NCBI GenBank assembly: GCA_902795275.1
Contig: CADBKQ010000012.1
Location: 1-62,520, forward strand
Source of the DNA: an uncultured Eubacteriales bacterium
GTDB lineage: Bacteria; Bacillota; Clostridia; Christensenellales; Aristaeellaceae
DNA length: 62,520 nucleotides
Direction: 5' to 3'
Below, piece after piece: positions 18,963 to 26,975 of this stretch (position 1 is its first letter; each line of letters begins with the position of its first letter). Position numbers and translations under genes: made by a program. Below the pieces are notes generated by a model. It was not told the origin of the DNA, did no database searches, and saw only the letters and a program-made list of their open reading frames with translations.

Positions 18963-19034
18963 GCGCCCTTCCTGCGATTGCCCGTCGGCTGGTATTTCCG
19001 CGGTGGTTCTTCCCAGAAAAAAACCGCGCTTTTC

Positions 19035-19062
19035 ATTTTACCATGAAAACGAAATATATCAA
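19035..19062 (-). promoter_or_regulatory. Probable promoter of the TerB-like operon
   Basis: Minus strand: -35 TTGATA (19057-19062), 16-bp spacer, -10 TAAAAT (19035-19040). It lies between the terminator of the upstream gene and the TerB-like start, 72 bp before the ATG. Confidence 0.55.
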
Positions 19063-19072
19063 GCATGGATGG

Positions 19073-19119
19073 AAAAAAAGAACAGCGCAGCCAACCGATA
19101 CAGGATGGCATGCGCTGTT
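19073..19119 (-). terminator. Intrinsic terminator after the 19145 gene
   Basis: Minus strand: AACAGCGCA (19111-19119) pairs with TGCGCTGTT (19081-19089), followed by a run of seven T. It separates the upstream hypothetical gene from the TerB-like operon. Confidence 0.8.
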
Positions 19120-19144
19120 GAACCTTGCAAGGCGATTGTTTTCT

Positions 19145-19648
19145 TTATACCGTTTCCAGATAGGCCATTCCCACGGGCAGCATGGGACGGCCCTCCGGCA
19201 CATTGACGCGCTCTTGCCGCTGCCGGTTCAGGGCGCGGAGGCGGTCGGTGCGCTCCTGGACGCGAATGCCCAGCAGGGTTTTGCTCTTATAGCGGGACAG
19301 CAGCGCCCGGGTACCCATGGAAGCGGGAATCGCGGCCACAGGCCCGCCTGCCAGCCCGGCCAGCGCGCCCACGCCCATGGCGGCGCCCGTCTTGACGATG
19401 CGCTGCACCGCGTCGCCCAGCCCGGCCCGACCGGTTTTCTTGCCCAAAATCACCTTCATCTGCTCCGTGACGGCGATCACGGCGAAGGGCGCGGCGATGC
19501 TGAGGGAGTCGATCAGCCCGCTTTCCTCCAGCAGGCCGAAGTCCACCGCCACGTTATCGGCGTAGGACAGCCCCGCCGCGACGGAATCCATCACGGTGTC
19601 CCTCTTCCGCTTCGCGTATTTCTTCAGCAAGTCTTCATAAGCAGGCAT
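19145..19648 (-). CDS. Hypothetical protein with glycine/alanine-rich hydrophobic centre
   Basis: 167 residues. A charged N-terminus (KKYAKRKRD), then two weakly hydrophobic, glycine-rich segments (about 47-66 and 85-113, with GAAMGVGALAGLAGGP) that could insert into or lie on a membrane, then a basic C-terminus. No signal peptide. GGGAGGTG lies about 11 bases before the ATG. A terminator follows on one side, and the neighbouring coiled-coil gene also ends in a terminator, so it is transcribed alone. Family not recognised. Confidence 0.7.
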   Translation of the reverse strand: MPAYEDLLKKYAKRKRDTVMDSVAAGLSYADNVAVDFGLLEESGLIDSLSIAAPFAVIAVTEQMKVILGKKTGRAGLGDAVQRIVKTGAAMGVGALAGLAGGPVAAIPASMGTRALLSRYKSKTLLGIRVQERTDRLRALNRQRQERVNVPEGRPMLPVGMAYLETV

Positions 19649-19761
19649 TTTCTCGCGTCACCTCCCAATTGATGATCGGCGCAGTTTTCTACTTTCATTC
19701 CCATTATACCACATATTCCGGTTTTTGCAAACCCGTGACATATTTCAGACTTTTTTTGTGC

Positions 19762-19802
19762 AAAACGCAAAAAGCCCAGCGGTTTTCCGCCCGCTGAGCT
19801 TT
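19762..19802 (-). terminator. Intrinsic terminator after the prs operon
   Basis: Minus strand: AAAGCTCAGCGG pairs with CCGCTGGGCTTT across a short loop (12-bp stem, one G-U), followed by TTTGCGTTTTG. It starts 12 bp after the stop of the tail-anchored coiled-coil gene. Confidence 0.85.
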
Positions 19803-19814
19803 GGTAAAAAACGG

Positions 19815-20282
19815 TCACGTAAAGGCTTTGATGATCGTCACGATCACCCAGGCCGCGCTGAAAATCGCCACCAGCCAGGTGGCCTGGCGGATGATGGACA
19901 CAAGGCCGTCGGACTTTTTGGACTTTTTTTCCGACAGGGCTTTTTCGGCCTTATCGAGCCGCGCGGTCAAATCCCGCACTTCCTTCCGCAGTTCCTTGTT
20001 TTCCACGTCGGCGTCGTGCAGGCCGTCCAGCAGGCGCTGTTCCAGCTCGGTCTGCTGGGCGCTGAGCTTGTCGGTTTCCCGGAACAGCTTTTGCTGATCC
20101 TCGCTCAGGCCCTCGGCCACCAGGGTCATTTCGGAGGTGAAATCCTCCACCAGCTGGTTTAAGTCCTTGCCTTTCAGGGGATTGAACACACCGGTCATAA
20201 ACTCCTTGGCGGACTGAACCATGTTCTTTTTCGGCTCCTCCGCTTCGGACACCAGGACGGCATTTTCTTCTTCTTTGTTCAT
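19815..20282 (-). CDS. Tail-anchored coiled-coil protein, unknown function
   Basis: 155 residues. The middle (about 55-120) is heptad-rich and strongly charged (LEQRLLDGLHDADVENKEL), typical of a coiled coil. Residues 131-152 form one membrane span close to the C-terminus (ATWLVAIFSAAWVIVTII), so the protein is probably anchored with its coiled coil in the cytoplasm. It starts 9 bp after prs and shares its terminator. No enzyme motif; the link to PRPP synthesis is positional only. Confidence 0.75.
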   Translation of the reverse strand: MNKEEENAVLVSEAEEPKKNMVQSAKEFMTGVFNPLKGKDLNQLVEDFTSEMTLVAEGLSEDQQKLFRETDKLSAQQTELEQRLLDGLHDADVENKELRKEVRDLTARLDKAEKALSEKKSKKSDGLVSIIRQATWLVAIFSAAWVIVTIIKAFT

Positions 20283-20291
20283 GCGATGTTT

Positions 20292-21497
20292 TTACGCCAT
20301 GCGGAAGCCTTCCGCGGTCTGTTCGTTCTGGTAGCGTTCCAGCAGGTTCTTGATGCGGTTATAAGGGTTGAGCAGCTTGGACAGGGTGCGGTCATGGTTC
20401 AGGGTGGCGATGATATAGGCGATGTACTTGCTCAGATCAGCCTCCACGAACCAGGGCGCGGCGGTCACTTCGGGGCGGCGGTAGGTCAGATTGGAGGACA
20501 CCACCTTGGTCAGGTAGCCTTCGTTATACGCCTTGTTGAATTCCTCGATGCCGCTGGTGAAGAAGGCGAAGGTTGCGACGGCGAAAATGCGGTTGGCTTT
20601 GCGGGCTTTGAGCTCCTTGCACAGGTCGATCATGGAATCGCCGGAGGCGATCATGTCGTCCACCACGATCACGTCCTTGCCCTCCACGGAAGCGCCTAAG
20701 TATTCGTGCGCCACGATGGGGTTGCGGCCGTTGACCACGGTGGTGTAATCCCGGCGCTTGTAGAACATGCCCAGGTCCAGGCCCAGCACGGAGGAATAGA
20801 AGATGTTGCGCTGCATGGCGCCTTCGTCGGGAGCCACCACCATCATGTTGTCCTTGTCGATGCGCAGACCCTTTTCCGTACGGGTGAGGGCTTTGATCAT
20901 CTGGTAGGTGGGCATCACGTTTTCAAACCCGATCAGCGGCACGGAGTTGGCCACGCGCGGGTCGTGGGCGTCGAAGGTGATGATGTTGGTCACGCCGTAG
21001 TTTTGCAGTTCCTGGAGCGCCAGGGCGCAGTCCAGGCTTTCGCGGGAGGAGCGCTTGTGCTGCCTGCTCTCATACAGCATCGGCATGATCACGCTGATGC
21101 GCTTGGCCTTGCCGCCGATGGCGGCGATCACGCGCTTCAGATCCTGGAAGTGGTCGTCGGGGGACATGGGCACTTCCATGTCGTACATCTTGAAGGTTTT
21201 GTTGTAGGCGCATACGTCCACGATGATGTAGATGTCGTATCCGCGCACGCTTTCTTTGATAACGCCTTTGCTTTCGCCGGTGCCGAAGCGCGGGCAGTAG
21301 GTTTTAATGAGGAAGGAATCGCGGTTCAGTCCCGGCATGGTGTAGAACTCTTCGTCCTGTGATTCCTGGAGGGAGTTCCATTTTTTCAGCCAGCCGTTGA
21401 CCTTGTTGCCCATTTCCTCGCAGCCCGACATGGCGATCAAGCCCAGCGGCCCCACGGGGATACTCTTCAAGTCCCACTCTGTCAGAAAACTGTTCAT
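20292..21497 (-). CDS. prs: Ribose-phosphate pyrophosphokinase (PRPP synthetase), long form
   Basis: 401 residues; makes PRPP from ribose 5-phosphate and ATP for nucleotide, His and Trp synthesis. The PRPP-binding loop VIVVDDMIASGDSM and the DAHD motif (FDAHDPRV) are present. At ~400 residues it is longer than the usual ~315, with inserted segments in the N-terminal half, as in a clostridial variant class. Start ATG 21497 follows AAAGGGGTG; an ATG seven codons earlier overlaps that site. Operon partner: the coiled-coil gene. Confidence 0.88.
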   Translation of the reverse strand: MNSFLTEWDLKSIPVGPLGLIAMSGCEEMGNKVNGWLKKWNSLQESQDEEFYTMPGLNRDSFLIKTYCPRFGTGESKGVIKESVRGYDIYIIVDVCAYNKTFKMYDMEVPMSPDDHFQDLKRVIAAIGGKAKRISVIMPMLYESRQHKRSSRESLDCALALQELQNYGVTNIITFDAHDPRVANSVPLIGFENVMPTYQMIKALTRTEKGLRIDKDNMMVVAPDEGAMQRNIFYSSVLGLDLGMFYKRRDYTTVVNGRNPIVAHEYLGASVEGKDVIVVDDMIASGDSMIDLCKELKARKANRIFAVATFAFFTSGIEEFNKAYNEGYLTKVVSSNLTYRRPEVTAAPWFVEADLSKYIAYIIATLNHDRTLSKLLNPYNRIKNLLERYQNEQTAEGFRMA

Positions 21498-21546
21498 GCC
21501 GCAGCACCCCTTTTTCAAAATATGCGCTGGTACGATGGACGGTTCT

Positions 21547-21575
21547 ATTATACATGATTTTATCGAATCTGGAAA
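21547..21575 (-). promoter_or_regulatory. Promoter of prs
   Basis: Minus strand: -35 TTTCCA (21570-21575, weak), 17-bp spacer, -10 TATAAT (21547-21552), 49 bp upstream of the start codon. Confidence 0.55.
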
Positions 21576-21674
21576 GAGGAAAGACGATAATTGATTCTTT
21601 TTGTAAAAAACAGCAAAAAAATGGCGAACATTTCAGGCTTCCCTGCAAGAAACGGTGGATAAACGGCGGGCGGT

Positions 21675-22391
21675 TTATATCACAAATCCGCCGTTTACGC
21701 CCAATGCCTGGCCGGTGATGAACGACGCGCTTTCAGAGGAAAGGAACAGCGCGGCGCGGGCCACGTCCTCCGGCGTGCCCAGGCGCGACAGCGGCGTGTC
21801 GTCCGCCAGCGCCTGCAAGTCCTCCTGGGAGTATTCCCGGAGCATGTCCGTTTGAATCACGCCGGGGCAGAGGACGTTGACCCGCACATTGGAGGGGCCG
21901 GCTTCCTTTGCCATCGCTTTCCCCAGGCCGATCAGCGCGGCTTTGCAGGCGGAATACGCCGCCTCGCAGGACGCGCCCACCTGGCCCCACATGGAGGAGA
22001 TATAGAGGACGCTGCCCCGCTGCCGGGAAATCATGCCGGGCAGGAAGGCCCTCGTCGCCAGGAACGCGCCGCGGACGTGGACGGCGAACAGCTCGTCCCA
22101 CTGGGAAACGGTCATGTCCTGCAAAAGACCTGTGTAGGAAATCCCTGCGTTGCAGATGAGGGCGTCCAGATGGGAAAATTGTTTGAGTACCTTTTCCGCC
22201 ATGGCTGCCGTGTCCGCTTCGCTTTTCGCGTCGCAGCGCAGGGCCAGCGCCCCGGTTTCCCGGCTGAGGGCCAGAGCCTTTTCCTCGCTGTTCAGATAGG
22301 TGAACGCCACGCGCCAGCCCATTTCCGAGAACAGCCGCACCATCGCTTCCCCGATGCCCCGGGAACCGCCGGTGATCAGTGCCGTTTGCAT
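21675..22391 (-). CDS. SDR-family oxidoreductase, FabG-like
   Basis: 238 residues. Classical short-chain dehydrogenase: cofactor site TGGSRGIG near residue 7, NAG at ~85, catalytic Ser (YISSMWG), Tyr and Lys (AYSACKAA), and the C-terminal GQALGVNGGF of FabG-like enzymes. Probably reduces a 3-oxoacyl or similar ketone with NAD(P)H. It stands alone, not in a fatty-acid synthesis operon, so it may serve another substrate. A hairpin made of GGCGGATTTG and its inverse overlaps the stop region. Confidence 0.88.
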   Translation of the reverse strand: MQTALITGGSRGIGEAMVRLFSEMGWRVAFTYLNSEEKALALSRETGALALRCDAKSEADTAAMAEKVLKQFSHLDALICNAGISYTGLLQDMTVSQWDELFAVHVRGAFLATRAFLPGMISRQRGSVLYISSMWGQVGASCEAAYSACKAALIGLGKAMAKEAGPSNVRVNVLCPGVIQTDMLREYSQEDLQALADDTPLSRLGTPEDVARAALFLSSESASFITGQALGVNGGFVI

Positions 22392-22429
22392 CGTCGCAGT
22401 TCCTCCGATAGGATTGTTGATTCGGTGAT

Positions 22430-22520
22430 AGTTCTAAGTTCTTAGTTCCAAGTTCTAAGCCGGATTTGCTCATGCATGACATCAATGGCGCAAAGAGCTT
22501 AGAACTTTAAACTTAGAACT
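22430..22520. repeat. Inverted heptamer-repeat element 5 (AGTTCTA type)
   Basis: Left arm 22430-22459: AGTTCTA, AGTTCTT, AGTTCCA, AGTTCTA, AG. Right arm 22498-22520 is a three-unit inverse. The 38-nt centre is unique. It lies between the SDR start and the MIF-like gene's terminator. Confidence 0.85.
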
Positions 22521-22533
22521 AACAAATAAGAAA

Positions 22534-22555
22534 GAGCCGCTCCCAAGAGCAGCCC
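22534..22555 (-). terminator. Intrinsic terminator after the MIF-like gene
   Basis: Minus strand: GGGCTGCTC pairs with GAGCGGCTC (two G-U pairs), followed by TTTCTTATT, 9 bp beyond the stop codon. Confidence 0.75.
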
Positions 22556-22563
22556 GTTCCACA

Positions 22564-22905
22564 CTAAAAGTTTTCCCCCTGCCAGCCCCAGTGCTCCGTT
22601 TCCTCGTATTCCACATACACGCCGTCGGCGGGCACGGACAGAACGCTGCCCAGGATGCGGGTGGCTTCGGCGGTGAAGCGCTGGTAGGCTTCCCTATCCG
22701 CTTTGCCGTAGAGCTTCACGTTCACGAAAGCCAGGGGCTTGGCGCAGTCGCCCTTAAAATACATGCGGCAATTGTCCTCAAATTGCAGCATCAGCCAGTT
22801 TTCGCTTTTTCCCAGCAGGGTAACGGCGTCGCCCAGCTGCTTCGCCATGGCTTTTTCCGCTTCGCTGGAGATGGGACGGTTCACGCGGGTGTGGATGAAC
22901 GGCAC
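22564..22905 (-). CDS. MIF/phenylpyruvate-tautomerase-like protein
   Basis: 113 residues, the usual size for the MIF branch of the tautomerase superfamily. The GTG start at 22905 follows AAGGAGGGAACCCC and makes proline the second residue (VPFIHTRVN); after Met removal this gives the catalytic N-terminal proline. An upstream ATG would bury the proline and has no ribosome-binding site. Other family marks: ENWLMLQFED in the middle and a C-terminal WGWQGENF. It stands alone between its own promoter and terminator. Substrate unknown. Confidence 0.88.
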   Translation of the reverse strand: MPFIHTRVNRPISSEAEKAMAKQLGDAVTLLGKSENWLMLQFEDNCRMYFKGDCAKPLAFVNVKLYGKADREAYQRFTAEATRILGSVLSVPADGVYVEYEETEHWGWQGENF

Positions 22906-22951
22906 GGGGTTCCCTCCTTCAATCGAGTCCATTTTGTGATGGGATGATGCA

Positions 22952-23033
22952 AGTATACCATATACGGTACCCTGTTGTAAATGTCGGCGGAAAAACTTTT
23001 TCTCTTTTCAAAGGCGGAGATTCCTGTTATAAT
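22952..23033. promoter_or_regulatory. Divergent promoters for the MIF-like gene and ylbF-mltG
   Basis: Minus strand: TTTACA (22976-22981), 18-bp spacer, TATACT (22952-22957). Plus strand: TTTTCA (23005-23010, weak -35), 17-bp spacer, TATAAT (23028-23033). Confidence 0.6.
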
Positions 23034-23102
23034 GGGTTGGAACGCTTGCGGCGCGGGATGAAAGAAACGCGGCGTATCGTTATCATGATCGGAGGGAACA
23101 CT

Positions 23103-23450
23103 ATGCAGGCAATGGACGCGGCGAAGCTGCTGGCCCAGGCCATTCAGGAAAGCCCGGAATACCGGGAATACATACAGCTGAAAAAGGAAATCGACGACGA
23201 CGCGGGCATCAAGGCGCTGATTCAGGAATACCGCAAATTGCAGACCGGCATGCAGATGCGCATGCTGTCCGGCCAGGGGATTGATTCGGAGGAAACCCAG
23301 CGCTTTAACTCCCTGAGCATGCTCCTGTTCGCGGACAACCGCACGTCAGGCTTCCTGATGGCGGAAATGAAGATGCAGCGCATGATGGCTGAGATTTTTG
23401 AAACCCTCACCCGGGCGGCGGGAATGGAAATCCCCGTACCCGGGATGTGA
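23103..23450 (+). CDS. YlbF/YmcA-family regulatory protein
   Basis: 115 residues, almost wholly helical. It matches the YlbF/YmcA (Com_YlbF) family: AMDAAKLLAQAIQESPEYREY, then IQEYRKLQ and a C-terminal helix with many Met residues. In Bacillus these proteins form the Y-complex that alters RNase Y activity and influences biofilm, competence and sporulation. Start ATG 23103 follows GGAGGGAACACT. It precedes mltG by 18 bp, so the two are co-transcribed. Which of the three paralogues it equals cannot be told. Confidence 0.85.
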   Translation: MQAMDAAKLLAQAIQESPEYREYIQLKKEIDDDAGIKALIQEYRKLQTGMQMRMLSGQGIDSEETQRFNSLSMLLFADNRTSGFLMAEMKMQRMMAEIFETLTRAAGMEIPVPGM

Positions 23451-23468
23451 TGATCGCAGGAGGACAGG

Positions 23469-24656
23469 TTGAACAGGAATCGGCAAGAACGGGATTACAC
23501 GCCCGAAGAACTGCACAGGGAAAGAGAGTACGGCGTGTTCTGGTACAGCTGGCTGTGGACGGCGCTGCGTCCGCTGCTGTTGGCGCTGTGCGTGGTGCTG
23601 GTGGTGGCCGGGGTGGTGATGGGCGGCTGGAATTGGGTGAACCGTAATTTCCTCGCGCCGGTGGACGCAGAGGATCAAACCGAAATCACCTTCGTGGTGG
23701 CCTCCGGCAGCAGCCTGACCAAGGTGGCCAACAACCTGGAGGAGGCCGGGCTGATTCATAACCGCACGGTGTTCAAGTACGTGGCGGACTTCCTGGGCTA
23801 CGGCCAGAAGATCCAGTCCGGCGAATACAAGGTCAACCGCGCCATGAACATGCGGCAGATCATGGATCTGCTCACCACCGGCGACGGCAACCCCATCACC
23901 CGGAACATCACCATCATCCCCGGCTGGACGGTGCGGGACATCGCGGCGTACCTGGCGGAGCAGAAGGTGATCGAAAACGAAGAGGCATTCCTGGGCTTGT
24001 GCAGGGCCGGCACGTCGTTCGCCGAATACTATTATGTGGCGGACGTGCTCGCCTCCCCGAACGCCGCGGCCCGGATGTTTGCGCTGGAGGGCTATCTTGC
24101 TCCGGACACCTATGAGATTTATACCACAGCCGCCGCGGAAGATGTGATCCGCAAGCTGTTGAGCCAGACGGAAGCGGTGTTCAATGAGGAATACCACGTC
24201 CGCGCGGAACAGCTGAAAATGACCATGGACGAGGTGCTCACCCTGGCCTCCATGATCGAGAAGGAAGCCAAGACCGCCGATTTTAGCAAGGTCTCCGCCG
24301 TGTTCCACAACCGGCTGAAGAAGAATATGACCCTGGGCAGCGACGTCACCGTGAAATACGTCAGCGGGGTCAAGCGCATGGCGCTGACCGACAGCGACCT
24401 GAAAGTCAATTCGCCCTATAACACCTACATCGTCAGCGGTCTGCCCCTCGGCCCCATCTGCTCCCCGTCGCCCGCGGCCATCCGCGCGGCGCTGTATCCC
24501 GACGAGCAGTACGTGCAGGACGAATACCTGTATTTCTGCTCCAAGGACCCCAGCACAGGCGAGCTGTATTTCAGCCGCACCCTGCAGGAGCATGAACTGG
24601 CCGTCAGCATCTACGCGCCGCTGTGGCAGGCGTATGACCGGGAGAAGGGATTATAA
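23469..24656 (+). CDS. mltG: Endolytic murein transglycosylase MltG
   Basis: 395 residues, TTG start 5 bases after AGGAGG. A cytoplasmic N-terminus, one membrane span (about 31-55), then the extracytoplasmic YceG-like domain: LysM-like part (GSSLTKVANNLEEAGLI) and catalytic region LASMIEKEA, where the Glu is the expected catalytic residue, followed by LPLGPICSPS. MltG cuts nascent peptidoglycan strands and sets their length. Paired with ylbF. It ends before a heptamer element and a bidirectional terminator. Confidence 0.95.
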   Translation: MNRNRQERDYTPEELHREREYGVFWYSWLWTALRPLLLALCVVLVVAGVVMGGWNWVNRNFLAPVDAEDQTEITFVVASGSSLTKVANNLEEAGLIHNRTVFKYVADFLGYGQKIQSGEYKVNRAMNMRQIMDLLTTGDGNPITRNITIIPGWTVRDIAAYLAEQKVIENEEAFLGLCRAGTSFAEYYYVADVLASPNAAARMFALEGYLAPDTYEIYTTAAAEDVIRKLLSQTEAVFNEEYHVRAEQLKMTMDEVLTLASMIEKEAKTADFSKVSAVFHNRLKKNMTLGSDVTVKYVSGVKRMALTDSDLKVNSPYNTYIVSGLPLGPICSPSPAAIRAALYPDEQYVQDEYLYFCSKDPSTGELYFSRTLQEHELAVSIYAPLWQAYDREKGL

Positions 24657-24685
24657 AGCAAAGCAAACGGGTCTGCTGCAATTGA

Positions 24686-24796
24686 GAAGTTCTAAGTTCT
24701 TAGTTCTAAGTTCTAAGCCTTTAATAACATTTTACGCGAATTACATTGCATAGATGCACATTTAGCTTAGAACTTGGAACTTAGAACTTAGAACTC
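24686..24796. repeat. Inverted heptamer-repeat element 6 (AGTTCTA type)
   Basis: Left arm 24686-24717 (AGTTCTA, AGTTCTT, AGTTCTA, AGTTCTA, AG). Right arm 24766-24796 is the inverse, four units. 48-nt unique centre. It lies 30 bp past the mltG stop. It shares the heptamer of element 5, 2.2 kb away, but not its centre. Confidence 0.88.
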
Positions 24797-24855
24797 GTGA
24801 TTGTCCAAGCAGCAGAGGAACCGCAACTGAACAGATACAAGGCAGAATAAAAAGA

Positions 24856-24901
24856 GCTGTGAGAAAAGAGGATGACAATTCTTCTTTTTCACAGCCTTTT
24901 T
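24856..24901. terminator. Bidirectional terminator between mltG and rhaD
   Basis: GCTGTGAGAAAAGA pairs with TCTTTTTCACAGC (one mismatch), followed by CTTTTT on the plus strand and, read in reverse, CTTTTTATT on the minus strand. It separates two convergent operons. Confidence 0.8.
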
Positions 24902-24909
24902 GCGTTTAA

Positions 24910-25722
24910 TCAGTCCAGATAGCCTTCCCGGGCTTTGATCTTGAAGCGCTGCTCCAGCAGGTGCATCTGGTCGTCGGTGATGGTATTGAGGCGGGGCAGG
25001 TGGGCGATCTTCATATAGATTTCGGCGGCCTTTTCGGCGGTTTCGATGAGGCCGAAGGTTTCGTCCAGGTCCTTGCCCGCGCCGTAAATGCCGTGCTGGC
25101 TCCAGACCACCAGCCGGGCCGTGAGTATTTTTTCCGCGGTGGCTTCGCCGATTTCATTGGTGCCGCAGAGCATCCAGGGCAGCACGTTCACGCCTTCGGG
25201 GAAGACCACAATGCATTCGGTGCACATCTGCCAGAGGGTGCGGGTGAATTCCCGTTCGTCCAGCGAGTGCACGTAGGTCATGGCCAAAAGGTTGGCGGGA
25301 TGGCAATGCATCACCACCCGGTTTTCGGGGTTCACTTTCAGCCGCGCCACGTGGCTCATCATGTGGGCGGGGAATTCGCTGGTGAAGCTGCCGCCGTCGT
25401 TGAAGCCCCAGATCAGCTCGGCCAGCTCGCCGTAGGCGGTCACGCGGATGATGCCCAGGTTGATTTCCGGGGCGTACTGCACGTTCTTGAAGTATTTGCC
25501 GGTGCCGGTGACGAGGAAGTATTTGCCGTCCAGCTCGGGGGCGGTGAAGCCGGTAGGAATTTTGAGCTTTACGTTGGTGAGGTCAAGATAGTCCTTCACG
25601 TCCGCTTCGTCCAGCATCAGGCTCACGTTGCCGCCGTTGCGCTCGTCCCAGCCGTGGGCGTACATGTTGGTGACGGTGCGGATCATGTCCACCATAAAAG
25701 GCGCGGTCAGAATGTCTTTCAT
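24910..25722 (-). CDS. rhaD: Rhamnulose-1-phosphate aldolase
   Basis: 270 residues. Class II aldolase that splits L-rhamnulose 1-phosphate into dihydroxyacetone phosphate and L-lactaldehyde. Zinc ligands are visible as VMHCHPANLLAM and a later SQHGIYGAG; the N-terminal RNGGNVS loop binds substrate phosphate. Last gene of rhaBAD; its ATG overlaps the rhaA stop by 4 bases. Confidence 0.95.
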   Translation of the reverse strand: MKDILTAPFMVDMIRTVTNMYAHGWDERNGGNVSLMLDEADVKDYLDLTNVKLKIPTGFTAPELDGKYFLVTGTGKYFKNVQYAPEINLGIIRVTAYGELAELIWGFNDGGSFTSEFPAHMMSHVARLKVNPENRVVMHCHPANLLAMTYVHSLDEREFTRTLWQMCTECIVVFPEGVNVLPWMLCGTNEIGEATAEKILTARLVVWSQHGIYGAGKDLDETFGLIETAEKAAEIYMKIAHLPRLNTITDDQMHLLEQRFKIKAREGYLD

Positions 25723-26975
25723 TTCCTGTTCACCAGCACTTTCTTTTCATATTCTTCGATTTGCGGGAACCACTCGCCGTCGGCGGGCTTGCCGCAGCGG
25801 CGGCAATATTCGTCCCAGATCTCGCCGAAGGGCAGGGTTTTCAGTTCCTCCTGGCGTACCATCAGTTCGGTGAACCGGCCCTCATCCTGCAATTGCTTGA
25901 GGCAGGCGGCGGGGGTCAGCAGGGCGGACAGCAGCGCCTTTTGCACATTGCGATAGCCAGTCACCCAGGCGGAGATGCGGTTGATGGAGGCGTCGAAGTA
26001 ATCCAGCGCGATGTTCACGCGCCCGTCCAGACCGCCGCAGCGCACGATTTCCTTGGCGATTTCCTTGGTCTCGTCGTCGAACAGCACCACATGGTCGCTG
26101 TCCCAGCGGATGGGACGGGTGACGTGGAGGGCGATTTCCGGGAAAAAGGCCAGCAGGGCGGGGATTTTGTCGCTGACCACTTCGGTGGGGTGATAGTGGC
26201 CGTTGTCCATGAGGGGAATGCACTTGTCCATGTTCATGGCGGCGTAGGAAAGGGAGAATTCCGCGCTGCCCACGGTGTAGGCTTCTACGCCGATGCCGAA
26301 CACCTTGCTTTCCACGCAGGGCTTGACCTTCTTGAAATCGTAGGGCTCGGACAGGATTTCGTCGATGCTCTCCCGGTAGCGCACCCGGGGGCCCATCCGG
26401 TCGGCGGGCACGTCCTTGAAGCCGTCGCCCGTCCAGATGTTCATAGTGCAGGGCTGGCCCAGCTCTTCCGCCAGGTAATTGGAAATGCGGATGCAGGCTT
26501 TCCCGTGTTCGATCCAGAATTTCCTGGTCTCCTCATTGGGACTGGACAGGGTCAGCGGGTCGCACTTGGGATGGGAGAAGAAGGTGGGGTTGAAGTCGCA
26601 GCCCAGGCCGCGGGCTTTGCAGAAGTCCACCCACTTCTGGAAGTGCTTGGGTTCCAGCTTGTCGCGGTCGGCCCACTCGCCCTTTTCAAAGATGGCGTAG
26701 CTGGCATGGAGGTTCATCTTGGGCTGGCCGGGGATGAGGGACAGCACCTTGTCGATGTCCGCCATCAGCTCTTCCGGGGTGCGGGCGCGGCCGGGGTAAT
26801 TGCCGGTGGTCTGGATGCCGCCGGTCAGGGGCTTGCTGGGGTCTGTGTCAAAACCGCGCACGTCGTCGCCCTGCCAGCAGTGCAGGGAAATCGGCACGGT
26901 TTTCAGCTTGTCCATGGCAGCTTCCACGTTCACGCCCAGGGCTTCATAGCGTTTTTTTGCTTCTTCGTAACTCAT
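25719..26975 (-). CDS. rhaA: L-rhamnose isomerase
   Basis: 418 residues, the family length. Converts L-rhamnose to L-rhamnulose with two metal ions. Family signatures include ISLHCWQGDDVRGFD near residue 30, NLHASYA, CDFNPTFFSHPK, and the metal-binding MDNGHYHPTE, with IRWDSDHVV further on. Middle gene of rhaBAD, overlapping both neighbours by 4 bases. Confidence 0.97.
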   Translation of the reverse strand: MSYEEAKKRYEALGVNVEAAMDKLKTVPISLHCWQGDDVRGFDTDPSKPLTGGIQTTGNYPGRARTPEELMADIDKVLSLIPGQPKMNLHASYAIFEKGEWADRDKLEPKHFQKWVDFCKARGLGCDFNPTFFSHPKCDPLTLSSPNEETRKFWIEHGKACIRISNYLAEELGQPCTMNIWTGDGFKDVPADRMGPRVRYRESIDEILSEPYDFKKVKPCVESKVFGIGVEAYTVGSAEFSLSYAAMNMDKCIPLMDNGHYHPTEVVSDKIPALLAFFPEIALHVTRPIRWDSDHVVLFDDETKEIAKEIVRCGGLDGRVNIALDYFDASINRISAWVTGYRNVQKALLSALLTPAACLKQLQDEGRFTELMVRQEELKTLPFGEIWDEYCRRCGKPADGEWFPQIEEYEKKVLVNRK